A stretch of DNA of 64,000 nt from Rhizobium sp. BK376 (GCF_004341625.1 NZ_SLZG01000019.1:41444-105443); one strand, 5' to 3'. Positions 23,782 to 32,759 are shown, counted from the first letter of the stretch. The notes: generated by a model not told the origin, from the sequence alone. A program made the numbers and translations.

Positions 23782-24621
23782 ATGGTCGAGAAGCAAAAGG
23801 TTGAAGAACACTACAGGAGCGACGCTCTGATGGACCGCCTCCAGGCGGCGCTTTCGGACGCGGGTCTGGGCGACGGGAATTTGACGATCGAGCAATTGGC
23901 TCCGCTGGATCAGTTTCATTCGCGGGGGCTGCTGGCGACGGCCGAGCTCGCGAAGGCTCTTTCCCCTCGCGCCAACGAACGCGTGCTTGATATCGGGTCC
24001 GGTCTGGGCGGCCCGTCGAGGTATCTGGCGGCAACGTACGGATGCGTCGTCGCTGGGATCGACTTGAGTGAGAGCTTCGTCTCCGCAGCGACATATCTGG
24101 CCGGACGCGCGGGCCTCGACGAAATGGTCGCGTACCAGAAGGGTGACGCCCTCGCCCTTCCCTTCGATGACGAAGAGTTCGACATTGCTTGGACCCAGCA
24201 CGTTGCCATGAACATCGCCGATCGGGCCGAGTTCTATTCGGAGGCGAGCCGCATCCTGCGACCTAGCGGTCGCCTCGCCGTGTACGATGTTCTTGCAGGA
24301 GGCGGAGGCCCCCTCGTCTATCCGGTTCCGTGGTCCAAGACCTCGGAGGGAAGCTGTCTGCTCACACAGGACGCGATGAAGTCCCATCTGGCAAACGCGG
24401 GGCTTGAGATAATCTCTTGGAAAGATCGAACGGATGCCGCCCTCGCCTGGTTTCAGGCCTTGCACAAGCAACAGGCCGCTCAACCTGCCCTGCCTGTCGG
24501 GCTCGATCTTGCCATGGGGCCGGAGTTCAAGATCGCGACAGCAAACCTCGCTCGCAATCTTGATGAAGGACGAGCCGTTTTGATAGAGGCCGTCGCTGTT
24601 AAGCGCAAAGTGACTGGGTAG
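23782..24621 (+). CDS. class I SAM-dependent methyltransferase
   Basis: The 279-residue enzyme has the SAM-binding motif I VLDIGSGLGGPSRYLA and the acidic loop VAGIDLSES. Motif IV is ALPFDDEEFDIAWTQHVAMN and the post-motif is ILRPSGRLAVYDVLAGGG. This pattern is shared by UbiE-like and sarcosine/dimethylglycine methyltransferases. Its acceptor cannot be named. The start at 23782 has GGAGGG at a proper distance, whereas upstream ATGs at 23758 and 23776 are poorly spaced. It stands alone behind operator site 4. Confidence 0.82.
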   Translation: MVEKQKVEEHYRSDALMDRLQAALSDAGLGDGNLTIEQLAPLDQFHSRGLLATAELAKALSPRANERVLDIGSGLGGPSRYLAATYGCVVAGIDLSESFVSAATYLAGRAGLDEMVAYQKGDALALPFDDEEFDIAWTQHVAMNIADRAEFYSEASRILRPSGRLAVYDVLAGGGGPLVYPVPWSKTSEGSCLLTQDAMKSHLANAGLEIISWKDRTDAALAWFQALHKQQAAQPALPVGLDLAMGPEFKIATANLARNLDEGRAVLIEAVAVKRKVTG

Positions 24622-24700
24622 GCGCCCGATGACTGCTTTTGGCGCAATAGGCGGAGCAGGTCTGCCTGGCGTCAGCTTATCCGGACGTTACCTAGTAGCC

Positions 24701-25131
24701 TCAAATTCTCAATTTCGCCAGTGCATTGTCGAGAGCTTCGAGGTGTGCCGCTGCAATCGCCTCGAGACCTGCTTGCGGTAGGCACGATGTAGTTTGACCA
24801 ATGCGATTTGGTTGCATCGTCCACGCGCTTCTCGAAGTATTACCGCCAACCACCATCCAGCAGATTGCTGAGCCGCTCGTCCTCTGCTGCAAGTCGCTGC
24901 AAAAGTGCCTCGCTGAACAGTCCTTTCGTCGGACGAGGAGCGAGCCCCGCTGCTAGGAATTCGGGCAGGTTTTGCGAACCGAGACTGTCGAGCGCGAGGA
25001 TTTCAGAGAACTTCTTCGCTCATTCCCCGAGCGGGTCGCTGAGGAGCCCAAGTCTGAGACGTTGAGCCTCACTGGCTTCACGCTCTTTACGAGGTATTCG
25101 CGTTACCATATTGATTGGAATTCCGAAATCC
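24701..25131 (-). pseudogene. decayed gene of unknown family
   Basis: Read from an ATG at 25131, the minus strand gives MDFGIPINMVTRIPRKEREA and onward to a stop TGA after SDPLGE. It continues in frame with AKKFSEILALDSLGSQNLPE and AAEDERLSNLLDGGWR to a second in-frame stop, then YFEKRVDDATKSHWSNY. After that only a +1 frame stays coherent to LEALDNALAKLRI before a stop. Two nonsense codons plus a shift in a frame with coding character indicate a pseudogene. I cannot name the ancestor. No other gene is supported in the gap 24622-25406. Confidence 0.45.
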
Positions 25132-25406
25132 ATCTCACGAACCCGCGAGGATGCGAGCGATTTTCCTTGCCAGCCGGGTGAACGTTGTCGGAGCTTTCAG
25201 ACGATTCTTGGTAACGCGGGCACGTGGCGTATTGTTGGAACTCGAATTGTGAGTCGTCAAAGCCTGTCGGCCGAACCTCTTCACGTCCTCGAAGCTTTCG
25301 AGACCCAGCTCCGCAGCGATCGGACAGCGACAGGGCGGTCCAAGATCGACCGCCCTCCATTGTGTTCGTACTGAGGTCATTGGATGTCTCCGAGAGGAGC
25401 CACGTT

Positions 25407-25886
25407 TCATGCAATCCGGCGCGTACCCTTGAAGCTCAGATACCCAACGACGAGCGCGGCGATGAACAGCACAGTCTGGGACACAAGAACGGCGGGCTCG
25501 TTACCAACGGGAGCAAGATCGTGAAGACCGGGCACCTTCTGAAACGACTGGACGATCAGCACGAGACAGTTGAAGTACAGCAGAGCCAGCGCGCCGATGA
25601 CGAAGGTGGCGTTCCAGAGGCGAGCCGTCGATGCTCTCTGCCAGGCGAACACGGTCACGAGAAGAATGACGACGTTCAGGATGCCGATGACGATAGCCGG
25701 GGTCACGCCATGGAACGGGAAGAGAAATCCTCCGAATAGCGTGATGGCGGCAGTTGCGAGGAAGAGCTTCGTCCATCCATCGGCCGGGCGGCGGTTGATA
25801 AATGCCGCGACCATCGCGATCCCTGCGACGATCTCTACCAAGCTGACGAGGACGTGGAAAATTGTATAGGCGAGCAGCAGGTCCAT
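25407..25886 (-). CDS. hypothetical integral membrane protein
   Basis: The 159-residue protein has four predicted membrane helices: an N-terminal one (TIFHVLVSLVEIVAGIAMVA), a second (LFLATAAITLFGGFLFPF), a third (IVIGILNVVILLVTVFAW) and a last pair near the C-terminus (LVSQTVLFIAALVVGYL). The family is unknown to me. The ATG at 25886 has GGAG upstream and begins the first helix naturally. It lies 57 bp downstream of operator site 5, so it is probably a member of the shared regulon. Confidence 0.65.
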   Translation of the reverse strand: MDLLLAYTIFHVLVSLVEIVAGIAMVAAFINRRPADGWTKLFLATAAITLFGGFLFPFHGVTPAIVIGILNVVILLVTVFAWQRASTARLWNATFVIGALALLYFNCLVLIVQSFQKVPGLHDLAPVGNEPAVLVSQTVLFIAALVVGYLSFKGTRRIA

Positions 25887-25942
25887 TTTTTCAGTCTCCG
25901 TTTTGAGCACCGCAGTGTGTGCTCGCTGTGGCGAATTGCCAG

Positions 25943-25958
25943 CTATACGAATGGATGG
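25943..25958. promoter_or_regulatory. operator palindrome, site 5 (upstream of membrane protein)
   Basis: CTATAC GAAT GGATGG matches the shared operator with one mismatch (GGATGG for GTATGG). It precedes the minus-strand membrane-protein gene at 25886 by 57 bp. Confidence 0.55.
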
Positions 25959-26022
25959 ATTTTCGGCGGCGCGGACCTCGCCAAGGAGAGAGAAAGCGAG
26001 GATCCGCACCGCCGGGGCAGGT

Positions 26023-29000
26023 TCAGGCAGCGTCCTGAACCACCACTTCCTTCCGATTCTCGACTTCGACGTTCTGGTTCACCTCCGGTTCCGTACTGGG
26101 GGTACGGACCCGGTACCAGATGGCATAGAGTGCCGGAAGGAATAGCAGGATGATGACCGTGCCGACCGCGGTGCCGCCGATCAGCGTGTAGGCCAGGGCA
26201 CCCCAGAAGACCGAGAAGGTCAGCGGAATGAACGCCAGGACTGCAGCCAGCGCGGTCAGGATGACCGGGCGGGCACGCTGGACGGTGGCTTCGACGACGG
26301 CGTGGTAGGTGTCAAGGCCTTCATGCATGTTCGTCTTGATCTGTTCCATCAGGATGAGCGTGTTGCGCATCAGGATCCCCGAGAGGCCGATCAGGGCAAG
26401 GATTGCCGTGAAGCCGAAGGGCTGATGGAAGACGATCAGGGTCGGAACGGCGCCGAGCAGACCCAGGGGAGCCGTCAGCAGCACCATGAACATTGCCGAG
26501 AACGACCGGACCTGGAGCATGATGACAAGCATCGTCAGCACGATCATGATCGGGAAGACCTTGGCGAGCGCCACGTTGGCCTTCAGGGATTCCTCGACGT
26601 CCGCACCGACCTGGATCTTGTAGCCAGCCGGAAGCGACTGTATCAGCGGCTGCAGCGACTTCGTAATCTCGGCCGCCACGTCCGGAGGCTGGACACCTTC
26701 CTGCACATCGCTTCGGACAGTGATGGTCGGAGTGCGGTCGCGACGCTTCAGGATCGGGTCCTCCGTCGTCACTTCCATCTTGCCGATCTGATCGAGCGGG
26801 ATGGTTTTCCCATCAGGCGCGACCAGAGTAAAGTCGCCGAGACGGGCGGGATCGAGGCGTTCCTCGCCATCGCTGCGAGCGACCACGGCCACGTTGCGGA
26901 TGTCTTCGCGGACCGAGGTGACGTTCACACCAGTCAGGAGGAACTGCAACTGCTGGGCGGCCTGCACCGGAGAGAGACCGATGAGCTTGAGGCGTTCCTG
27001 GTCGAACACGAACTTCACGGAAGCGACGCGTTCGCCCCAGTCACGGTTGACGGTGCGGGTATGCGGGTTGGCGCGCATGACTTCGAGAACCTGGTCAGCA
27101 ATGTCGCGGACCTTGGCTTCGTCGGGACCCATGACGCGGTATGCCACGGGGAATTGCGAGTACGGGCCGAATACGAGCTGGGTGACGCGGACACGACCTT
27201 CCGGAGCGAGACCGTCGGCCACCTTTTCGCGGAGGCGGATCTTCAGAGCTTCGCGAGCCTTCGCGTCAGGCGTCAAGACGACAATCTTTGCGAAGGACGG
27301 ATCGGGAAGTTCAGGCGCGTAGGAGAAGAAGAAGCGTGGAGCGCCCTGCCCAACATACGACGTGACGATCTTGGCTTCGGGTTGCATGCGAACATAGTCC
27401 TCGACCTTCTTCACGGCGCGTTCCGTCGCCTCGATGCTGGTGCCTTCAGGCATCTGCACTTCGAGAAGCAACTCGGGACGGTCGGATGCCGGGAAGAACT
27501 GCTTCTTTACGACGGTCATGCCAGCGCCGGCGGCGACGAACATGACGAAGACGACGGATGCGACCAGAAACTTGCGACGGACGGCCCACTTTACAATGGC
27601 CCGCAGCCGACGGTAGTTCGGGGTATTGTAGATCGCTTCATGACCACCTTCGACTGGCTTGATGGTCGGCAGAAGCTTGACGCCCAGGTAGGGAGTGAAT
27701 GCGACGGCGACGAACCACGAAGCCATCAGCGCGAAACCGACGATCCAGAAGATGTTCCCGGCGTATTCGCCCGAGCTGGACTTCGCGAAGCCAACAGGCA
27801 TCAGGCCGATGATCGTGACAAGCGTTCCCGACAGCATCGGGGCAGCCGTATGGCTCCACGCATAGGCGGCAGCATGAATGCGATCCATGCCTTCCTCCAT
27901 CTTCACGACCATGATTTCGATCGCGATGATGGCGTCATCGACAAGCAGTCCGAGAGACAAGATCAGCGCGCCTAGAGTGATGCGGTCGAATGCACGCTCG
28001 GTACCCATCATGATGAGGAATACGATGGCGAGCGTGAGCGGGATCGCAGCGGCGACGATGATGCCGCTTCTCCAGCCGAGGCTGAGCAGGCTCACGAGAA
28101 GAACCACGCCGAGGGCGACGAAGAACTTCAGCATGAACTCGTCGACGGCTTCGGAGATGTTCACGGCCTGGTCGGTGACCTTCTGCAGGCTGACACCGAG
28201 GGGCAGCGACGAGGTCAGTTCCGAAGCCTTCTGCTCGAGGGCGGCACCGAGGTTGAGACCGTTCCAGCCGTCCTGCATGACGACGCTGAGCATCAGGGCA
28301 TCTTCGCCCTGATGACGGATGCGGTACGTTGCTGGATCCTCGTAGCCGCGGCGAACGACGGCCAGGTCGGAAAGCTTCATGTTGCGGGTGCCGACGACGA
28401 TCGGAGTGTCCTTGATTTTCTGGACATCGTCGTAGCCACCATCGACACGGAGATAGACCTGCGGGCCGTTGGTGTCGATCGAACCCGCCGGGGCGACGTT
28501 GTTCTGAAGCTGGAGGCTCTGGAAAACGGCTTGGGGGCTGATGCCGAGGCCAGCAAGGCGGGCGTAGGAGAATTCGACGAAGATCTTCTCGGCCTGCTCT
28601 CCGAGGATGTTGACCTTCTTGACGCCCGGCACGTGGAGGAACTCCTGACGGAGATCTTCCGCCTGGCGGACCAGCTCGCGGGCAGGCATTCCCTGTGCCT
28701 TGAGAGCATAGAGGGCAAAGCTCACGTCCGAATACTCGTCATTAATATAGGGTCCAATCACGCCGCTTGGCAGCTTGAGGGACTCGTCGCCGACCTTCTT
28801 GCGGGCCTGGTAGAATTCTTCCGGCACGCTTGAGGGCGGCATGCTGTCGAGAAGGCTAACGGTCATGTAGATGACGCCCGGCCGAGCGTTCGTCTCGACG
28901 CGGTCGTAGTAGCGCAGTTCCTGAAGCCGCTTTTCGAGAGGTTCGGCGACGAGCTGCTGCATTTCCTTTGCGGTCGCGCCCGGCCATACGGCGGTGACCG

Positions 29001-29145
29001 TGAACTGCTTGATGGTGAAGAGCGGATCTTCCGCTCTACCAAGTTTCAGGAAGGCGAAACCGCCTGCTATCGCGATGGCGATGATGAGGAAGAGCGTGAT
29101 GGCACGTTCCTTGACGGCAAAAGCCGAGAGATTAAAGCCGCTCAT
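26023..29145 (-). CDS. RND efflux pump inner-membrane permease
   Basis: The 1040-residue length is that of AcrB-like resistance-nodulation-division permeases. It begins with the inner-membrane anchor (ITLFLIIAIAIAGGFAFLKL) and has the first periplasmic loop with DPLFTIKQFTVTAVWPGATA. The proton-relay helix GLLVDDAIIAIEIMV carries the paired aspartates, and the two-fold repeat ends with LIGGTAVGTVIILLFLPALY. The sequence is closer to the VexF/CusA-distant, drug-type branch than to heavy-metal pumps. It overlaps the membrane fusion protein gene by ATGA (29142-29145), so pump and adaptor are coupled. No outer-membrane channel gene is nearby. Regulation is inferred from the MarR-type operators upstream of the adaptor. 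Confidence 0.92.
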   Translation of the reverse strand: MSGFNLSAFAVKERAITLFLIIAIAIAGGFAFLKLGRAEDPLFTIKQFTVTAVWPGATAKEMQQLVAEPLEKRLQELRYYDRVETNARPGVIYMTVSLLDSMPPSSVPEEFYQARKKVGDESLKLPSGVIGPYINDEYSDVSFALYALKAQGMPARELVRQAEDLRQEFLHVPGVKKVNILGEQAEKIFVEFSYARLAGLGISPQAVFQSLQLQNNVAPAGSIDTNGPQVYLRVDGGYDDVQKIKDTPIVVGTRNMKLSDLAVVRRGYEDPATYRIRHQGEDALMLSVVMQDGWNGLNLGAALEQKASELTSSLPLGVSLQKVTDQAVNISEAVDEFMLKFFVALGVVLLVSLLSLGWRSGIIVAAAIPLTLAIVFLIMMGTERAFDRITLGALILSLGLLVDDAIIAIEIMVVKMEEGMDRIHAAAYAWSHTAAPMLSGTLVTIIGLMPVGFAKSSSGEYAGNIFWIVGFALMASWFVAVAFTPYLGVKLLPTIKPVEGGHEAIYNTPNYRRLRAIVKWAVRRKFLVASVVFVMFVAAGAGMTVVKKQFFPASDRPELLLEVQMPEGTSIEATERAVKKVEDYVRMQPEAKIVTSYVGQGAPRFFFSYAPELPDPSFAKIVVLTPDAKAREALKIRLREKVADGLAPEGRVRVTQLVFGPYSQFPVAYRVMGPDEAKVRDIADQVLEVMRANPHTRTVNRDWGERVASVKFVFDQERLKLIGLSPVQAAQQLQFLLTGVNVTSVREDIRNVAVVARSDGEERLDPARLGDFTLVAPDGKTIPLDQIGKMEVTTEDPILKRRDRTPTITVRSDVQEGVQPPDVAAEITKSLQPLIQSLPAGYKIQVGADVEESLKANVALAKVFPIMIVLTMLVIMLQVRSFSAMFMVLLTAPLGLLGAVPTLIVFHQPFGFTAILALIGLSGILMRNTLILMEQIKTNMHEGLDTYHAVVEATVQRARPVILTALAAVLAFIPLTFSVFWGALAYTLIGGTAVGTVIILLFLPALYAIWYRVRTPSTEPEVNQNVEVENRKEVVVQDAA

Positions 29146-30257
29146 TTCGAAGCAATCCTTTCGTCGCCAACGCGGACCGACATGCCTTCGTTGAGAAGAT
29201 TGACACCTACGGCCACCACGACGGTACCGCGCTCGAGACCCGTGACTACTGCGTTCTCTTCGCCGATTTTCAGAACCTTGACAGGTTCGAAGGCGACTTT
29301 GTCGGTCTTCACGACCCACACGCCAGTGCCGGAACCGCGGTCGAAGACGGATCCGATCGGCACGTCAACCGCGGGTTCGGCCGAAGCATTCGTCTGGAGG
29401 TCGATCGAGACCTTGATGGTCGACCCCAATGGAACGTCGGCAGCATTCTGCAGCACGTACCGGGCTTCGAAGGTTCTCGTGGCCGGATCGGCTGCGCTGG
29501 AGAGCTGGCGGAGGCGGACTTCGATAGGATTCTCGTCCTCGCCATACATTGTCGCGGTTCCGGCTGACCCAATCGCCGGGCGCACTGTTTCGGGAAGGTT
29601 GACGCTGGCTTCGCGCTCGCCGCCATGGGCAAGCTTGACCACGGGCTGCCCCGCGGCAACTACCTGACCCGGTTCTGCGAGCGTCTCGGTGATGACGCCA
29701 TCGGAGTCCGCGACGAGGACCGCATACGAGGACTCGTTCTTGGCGAAGTCTGCATCCGCTGCCGCGGCGTCGAGCTGCGCCACGTCCGTGTCATACGCTT
29801 GCTTGGCCTGATCATAGAGCTGCTTGGATGCGGCCCCGACTGCCAGCAGTCTGGCAAAGCGCTTTTCGTCCGCTTCGCTGCGGGCAAGCGCTGCCTTGGC
29901 GGAGGTGACGGCGTTTTCCTTTGCGCGCAAGGCGAGACCGAGGTCGACGTCGTCAAGACGCATCAGAGGCTGGCCCTTCCGGACGGTCTCGCCCACGTCG
30001 ACCAGGCGCTCGACGATCTTGCCGTTCACCCGGAATCCGAGGTTGCTCTCCACGCGAGCCATTACGATCCCGGTGAAGGAGCGCTTCCCGGCGATGATTT
30101 CCTTTGCAAGCGCTGTCCTGACCACAGGCGCCTTCAGACGCGGATCACCCGCATCGTCGGCGAAAGCAGGAAGTGCCATCATGATCGTCGATGCGAGGGT
30201 CGCTTTCTTGAGGAAGGACAAGACGCCGCCTCCCCCGATCTGCTTCACATTCTTCAT
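29142..30257 (-). CDS. RND efflux membrane fusion (periplasmic adaptor) protein
   Basis: The 371-residue adaptor has a signal sequence (residues 12-33, ATLASTIMMALPAFA) without a lipobox cysteine. A biotinyl-lipoyl-like half follows (NLGFRVNGKIVERLVDVGET), then an alpha-helical hairpin with ALARSEADEKRFARLLAVGA, a second lipoyl half (VITETLAEPGQVVAAGQPVV) and a beta-barrel. It links the RND permease encoded next to an outer-membrane channel. The gene begins 19 bp after a perfect GGTTGATATCAACC palindrome that is also found near the two MarR genes, so derepression by those regulators is likely. Confidence 0.9.
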   Translation of the reverse strand: MKNVKQIGGGGVLSFLKKATLASTIMMALPAFADDAGDPRLKAPVVRTALAKEIIAGKRSFTGIVMARVESNLGFRVNGKIVERLVDVGETVRKGQPLMRLDDVDLGLALRAKENAVTSAKAALARSEADEKRFARLLAVGAASKQLYDQAKQAYDTDVAQLDAAAADADFAKNESSYAVLVADSDGVITETLAEPGQVVAAGQPVVKLAHGGEREASVNLPETVRPAIGSAGTATMYGEDENPIEVRLRQLSSAADPATRTFEARYVLQNAADVPLGSTIKVSIDLQTNASAEPAVDVPIGSVFDRGSGTGVWVVKTDKVAFEPVKVLKIGEENAVVTGLERGTVVVAVGVNLLNEGMSVRVGDERIASK

Positions 30258-30275
30258 TTAAGTCTCTCCTATTTC

Positions 30276-30289
30276 GGTTGATATCAACC
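30276..30289. promoter_or_regulatory. MarR-type operator, copy 1 (efflux operon)
   Basis: GGTTGATATCAACC is a perfect 14-bp inverted repeat directly upstream of the adaptor gene and just past the end of the first MarR gene. Copies with the same core are found at 30743 and 31236. Confidence 0.75.
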
Positions 30290-30724
30290 TATCTTGACAA
30301 TGTTTTCTGATATGTTGTCCGATGTTTGCGGCGTTGCGGCACCCGCTTCGACGCCTCTGGATACCTTGCGCGAATGCATGGTTCGCCAGATCTTCAGTCC
30401 CTGCCCTAGGAGTTCCCGCCCGTCTTCAGTGAGGGCGACGGCGCCTCTGCGTCCGCCTCGGGACGGAAGCTTTCTTATTGCCTTCCGCTGCTCGAGCGGA
30501 CGGAGTGTCGCGGCGACCGTAGTACGGTCCATAACGAGCGCGAAGCCGATCTCGGAGTCGGTCGCGCTCTCTTCGAGCTCGATGACGTAGAGGGTCGCTA
30601 GCTGCCAGTTCGTGAGTCCGACCGTGGCCAATGCCTCGTCGTGAGGGATGACTTCGGTTGGCGTCACGCGCTGAAGGCTGAGCCCCTTCGCCTCATCGAA
30701 TGTGTAGATCCTCTTGAGGGCCAT
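30284..30724 (-). CDS. MarR family transcriptional regulator (first)
   Basis: This 146-residue winged-helix regulator shows the MarR layout: dimerisation helix, NWQLATLYVIELEESATDSE, the recognition region IGFALVMDRTTVAATLRPLE and the wing RKLPSRGGRRGAVALTEDGR. It lies between the efflux operon and a second MarR gene, all on the minus strand. A GTTGATATCAAC palindrome lies 19 bp upstream of its ATG, pointing to autoregulation or control by its neighbour. Its 3' end overlaps the operator of the efflux operon. Confidence 0.85.
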   Translation of the reverse strand: MALKRIYTFDEAKGLSLQRVTPTEVIPHDEALATVGLTNWQLATLYVIELEESATDSEIGFALVMDRTTVAATLRPLEQRKAIRKLPSRGGRRGAVALTEDGRELLGQGLKIWRTMHSRKVSRGVEAGAATPQTSDNISENIVKIG

Positions 30725-30742
30725 CGACCCGTCTCCATATGA

Positions 30743-30754
30743 GTTGATATCAAC
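30743..30754. promoter_or_regulatory. MarR-type operator, copy 2 (first MarR gene)
   Basis: GTTGATATCAAC is a perfect 12-bp inverted repeat in the 48-bp gap between the two MarR genes, upstream of the gene starting at 30724. Confidence 0.75.
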
Positions 30755-30772
30755 GTATATTGTCCGGCAAAA

Positions 30773-31222
30773 TCACGCGTTTCTTGCTGTGATGATGGCC
30801 AAAGCATTAAGGACGCCATCCTTGTCGGAAGCCACTGCGGAGCTAATCTCCGCATTGACGGCCTGCCAGAGCGGATAAGTTTCCTCGAGTACGGCAATCC
30901 CGCTCTCGGTGATTTCGATACGGCGGGCACGCGCATCGTCCTCGTCCACCTTGACCGAGATCAGTCCCATTCTTTCCAGCGGCTTGACGTTCGCCGTGAT
31001 CGTCGTCCTGTCGACAACCAGCGATCGGGCCAGTTCGCTCACGCTCATGCCGCCCGGAACGTTGACCGTCATCAGCAGCGCGAACTGCCAATGGTTCACC
31101 CCAGCGTTTCGGAAGGCGTCGTCGAATTTCTTTGCGACCGCCCTGCCCGCTCTGTGGATGTTCAGACCGAAGCAGCTCCGGTCGACCAACAATCTTGCTT
31201 GAAAGTCCAGTTCCTGTGTCAT
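30773..31222 (-). CDS. MarR family transcriptional regulator (second)
   Basis: The 149-residue protein is a MarR-type repressor with HWQFALLMTVNVPGGMSVSE and the recognition helix region LARSLVVDRTTITANVKPLE. The wing is ISVKVDEDDARARRIEITES. The DRTT core of the recognition helix is shared with the first MarR protein (MDRTTVAATL versus VDRTTITANV), in line with both reading the same TTGATATCAA core. Its promoter is visible, and a third operator copy lies between its -35 and -10 elements. Confidence 0.87.
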   Translation of the reverse strand: MTQELDFQARLLVDRSCFGLNIHRAGRAVAKKFDDAFRNAGVNHWQFALLMTVNVPGGMSVSELARSLVVDRTTITANVKPLERMGLISVKVDEDDARARRIEITESGIAVLEETYPLWQAVNAEISSAVASDKDGVLNALAIITARNA

Positions 31223-31228
31223 TCTTCA

Positions 31229-31257
31229 AAAATAGGATGATATCAACGTATTGTCAA
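31229..31257 (-). promoter_or_regulatory. promoter with embedded operator, copy 3 (second MarR gene)
   Basis: On the minus strand TTGACA (31257-31252) and TATTTT (31234-31229) are separated by exactly 17 bp, a near-consensus sigma-70 promoter. The spacer contains GTTGATATCATC (31247-31236), one mismatch from the perfect operators at 30743 and 30276. Binding there would block RNA polymerase, so autorepression is expected. Confidence 0.75.
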
Positions 31258-31261
31258 GCGT

Positions 31262-31602
31262 GAAATATTCGAGACGCAGATCGGTCATCTATCCAGGGCG
31301 GCCGGACCATCCTCAGGCCGAGATCATGGCCGAGCAGATGACCGGTAGACCGTCGATCGTCTGCATCGAGATGAAGGACAAGTCTCCCGTCTTCAGGACG
31401 CTCTCAAGGTCACGAAGATCTCGAACAACCTCGGCGACCCCCGGAGCCTGATCACGCATCTGGCGACGACCACCCACCGGAGCATGTCGGAAGGCGCGCG
31501 GGCTGAACTCGGGATCACGGAAGGCATCCTGAGATTCTCCGCGGGTATCGAGGACACGACCTCGTGGAAGATTTCGAAAGGGCGTCATCGAGCGTCGCCT
31601 AG
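31262..31602 (+). pseudogene. relic of a trans-sulfuration (MetY/MetZ-type) PLP enzyme, C-terminal part
   Basis: Three reading-frame pieces line up with the C-terminal end of O-acyl-homoserine sulfhydrylases. The first is VIYPGRPDHPQAEIMAEQMT and VCIEMKDKSPVFRTL near 31284-31400. In the next frame comes ALKVTKISNNLGDPRSLITH followed by TTTHRSMSEGARAELGITEG, and finally DLVEDFERASSSVA to a TAG at 31600-31602. At least two frameshifts separate them, and the N-terminal 300 residues including the PLP lysine are absent. It is therefore a dead remnant, presumably left by a rearrangement upstream of the NmrA-like gene. Confidence 0.75.
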
Positions 31603-31614
31603 GCGTCAGCCCGC

Positions 31615-31646
31615 ATGTCCGAAATCGCCGTCTTCTACGACATTGC
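31615..31646 (+). repeat. 32-bp direct repeat, left copy
   Basis: This 32-bp segment recurs at 32760-32791 with 28 identical positions and brackets the NmrA-like gene. Both copies start with ATG and read MSEI..F.DIA. The left copy runs into a stop after twelve codons. Confidence 0.6.
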
Positions 31647-31732
31647 GACATGAGGGCGCTCTCGGTACCTCACTGTGGTCTCAGGTCTGAAGCTGATGAT
31701 AACTCCCCGTTAATCGCACAGGACGCAAGGAA

Positions 31733-32650
31733 ATGACCGATTACGACCTCCCAATTCTAATCACCGGAGCCGCTGGCTCCATCGGCTCCGTCGGCAGAAC
31801 CGCTGCGGAACTGCTTCTGGCCCGTGGCTTCAAAGTCCGTGCCCACGTCCGGACTGAAGACGCTCGCGCTGCAAAGCTTCGCGACCTCGGCGCTGAAGTC
31901 GTCGTGGGCGACCTGCTCGATCTCGACGCGGTCCACAGGGCCGTCGAAGGCTGCGAGCACATGTACTTCAGCATGTCGCTATCGCCAAGCTATCTGGAAG
32001 CGACCGCGAACGTCGCGGCCGTCGCCAAGCACCATGGCGTAAAGGCCTTCGTGAACATGTCGCAGATGACCGTGAAGGAGATGGACATCTTCAACACGAC
32101 AACCAGCCCGCAGCAGAAGCACCACTGGCTCGCGGAGCAGATCCTTGAGTGGTCTGGGCTTCCCGTCGTCACCATCCGGCCGACCGCGTTCCTCGAGGCT
32201 CTCTATCTCCAGAACGCGGGGACAGTCGGCGCCACGGGCAAGATCCTGGCTCCCTTCGGTGCGGGCAAGAACTCAGCAATCGCTGCCTACGATGTTGCTC
32301 GGGTCGTTGCCGAAGTCCTTAGCGATCCCGGCAAGCACGTCGGTGAAATCTACCACCTGACCGGTCCCGTGTCCCAGGACATGGAGGCCGTTGCCAGGGA
32401 GTTCTCGGAGGCGCTTGGACGCGAGATCACCTACACCGATGTTCCTGTCGCCATCTGGAAAGAGAAGTTCTCCAGCTTCGGTCTTCCCCAGCACACCGTA
32501 GCGCACGTGGCGACGATGGCCGAACTTCACAAGGCCAACCGCTACGACCGATACAGTGACGACGTCGAGAGGGTCACTGGGAAGAAGCCGATGAGCGTGA
32601 AGGAGTTCATCGAGAAGCACGCCAAGGCCTTTGCGCCGCCGGCGGCCTGA
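31733..32650 (+). CDS. NmrA-like NAD(P)-binding protein
   Basis: The 305-residue protein carries a Rossmann motif ILITGAAGSIGSVGRTAA near residues 8-25 and VVVGDLLDLDAVHRAV near 60. A C-terminal segment (YSDDVERVTGKKPMSVKEFI) parallels the NmrA-like protein at 14837. It should bind NAD(P) and act as a sensor or reductase on an unknown substrate. No palindromic operator lies in front of it. A 32-bp direct repeat flanks the gene on both sides, and the sequence before it holds a broken sulfhydrylase gene, so it may have been inserted or amplified here. Confidence 0.8.
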   Translation: MTDYDLPILITGAAGSIGSVGRTAAELLLARGFKVRAHVRTEDARAAKLRDLGAEVVVGDLLDLDAVHRAVEGCEHMYFSMSLSPSYLEATANVAAVAKHHGVKAFVNMSQMTVKEMDIFNTTTSPQQKHHWLAEQILEWSGLPVVTIRPTAFLEALYLQNAGTVGATGKILAPFGAGKNSAIAAYDVARVVAEVLSDPGKHVGEIYHLTGPVSQDMEAVAREFSEALGREITYTDVPVAIWKEKFSSFGLPQHTVAHVATMAELHKANRYDRYSDDVERVTGKKPMSVKEFIEKHAKAFAPPAA

Positions 32651-32759
32651 CGAGCGGTCACGGTCGATCCCGGAGCGCACAGCTGCATGCTTCGGGATCA
32701 GCTGATCGAAAATCGACACTCCGCGATGTCACTTTTCGGTCCTTTCTAGCCCTTCGGTT

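Noticed and set aside
26302..27975. 557-codon open frame opposite the RND permease
   Set aside because: It is fully antisense to a clear RND permease and has the low-complexity His/Asp/Arg composition typical of shadows.
30284..30590. Plus-strand frame with TTGACA near 30294 as a gene start
   Set aside because: No coding character is seen on the plus strand, which is antisense to a MarR gene.
32666..32699. Hairpin after the NmrA-like gene as a terminator
   Set aside because: The stem is imperfect and there is no T-run, so a terminator call is not supported.
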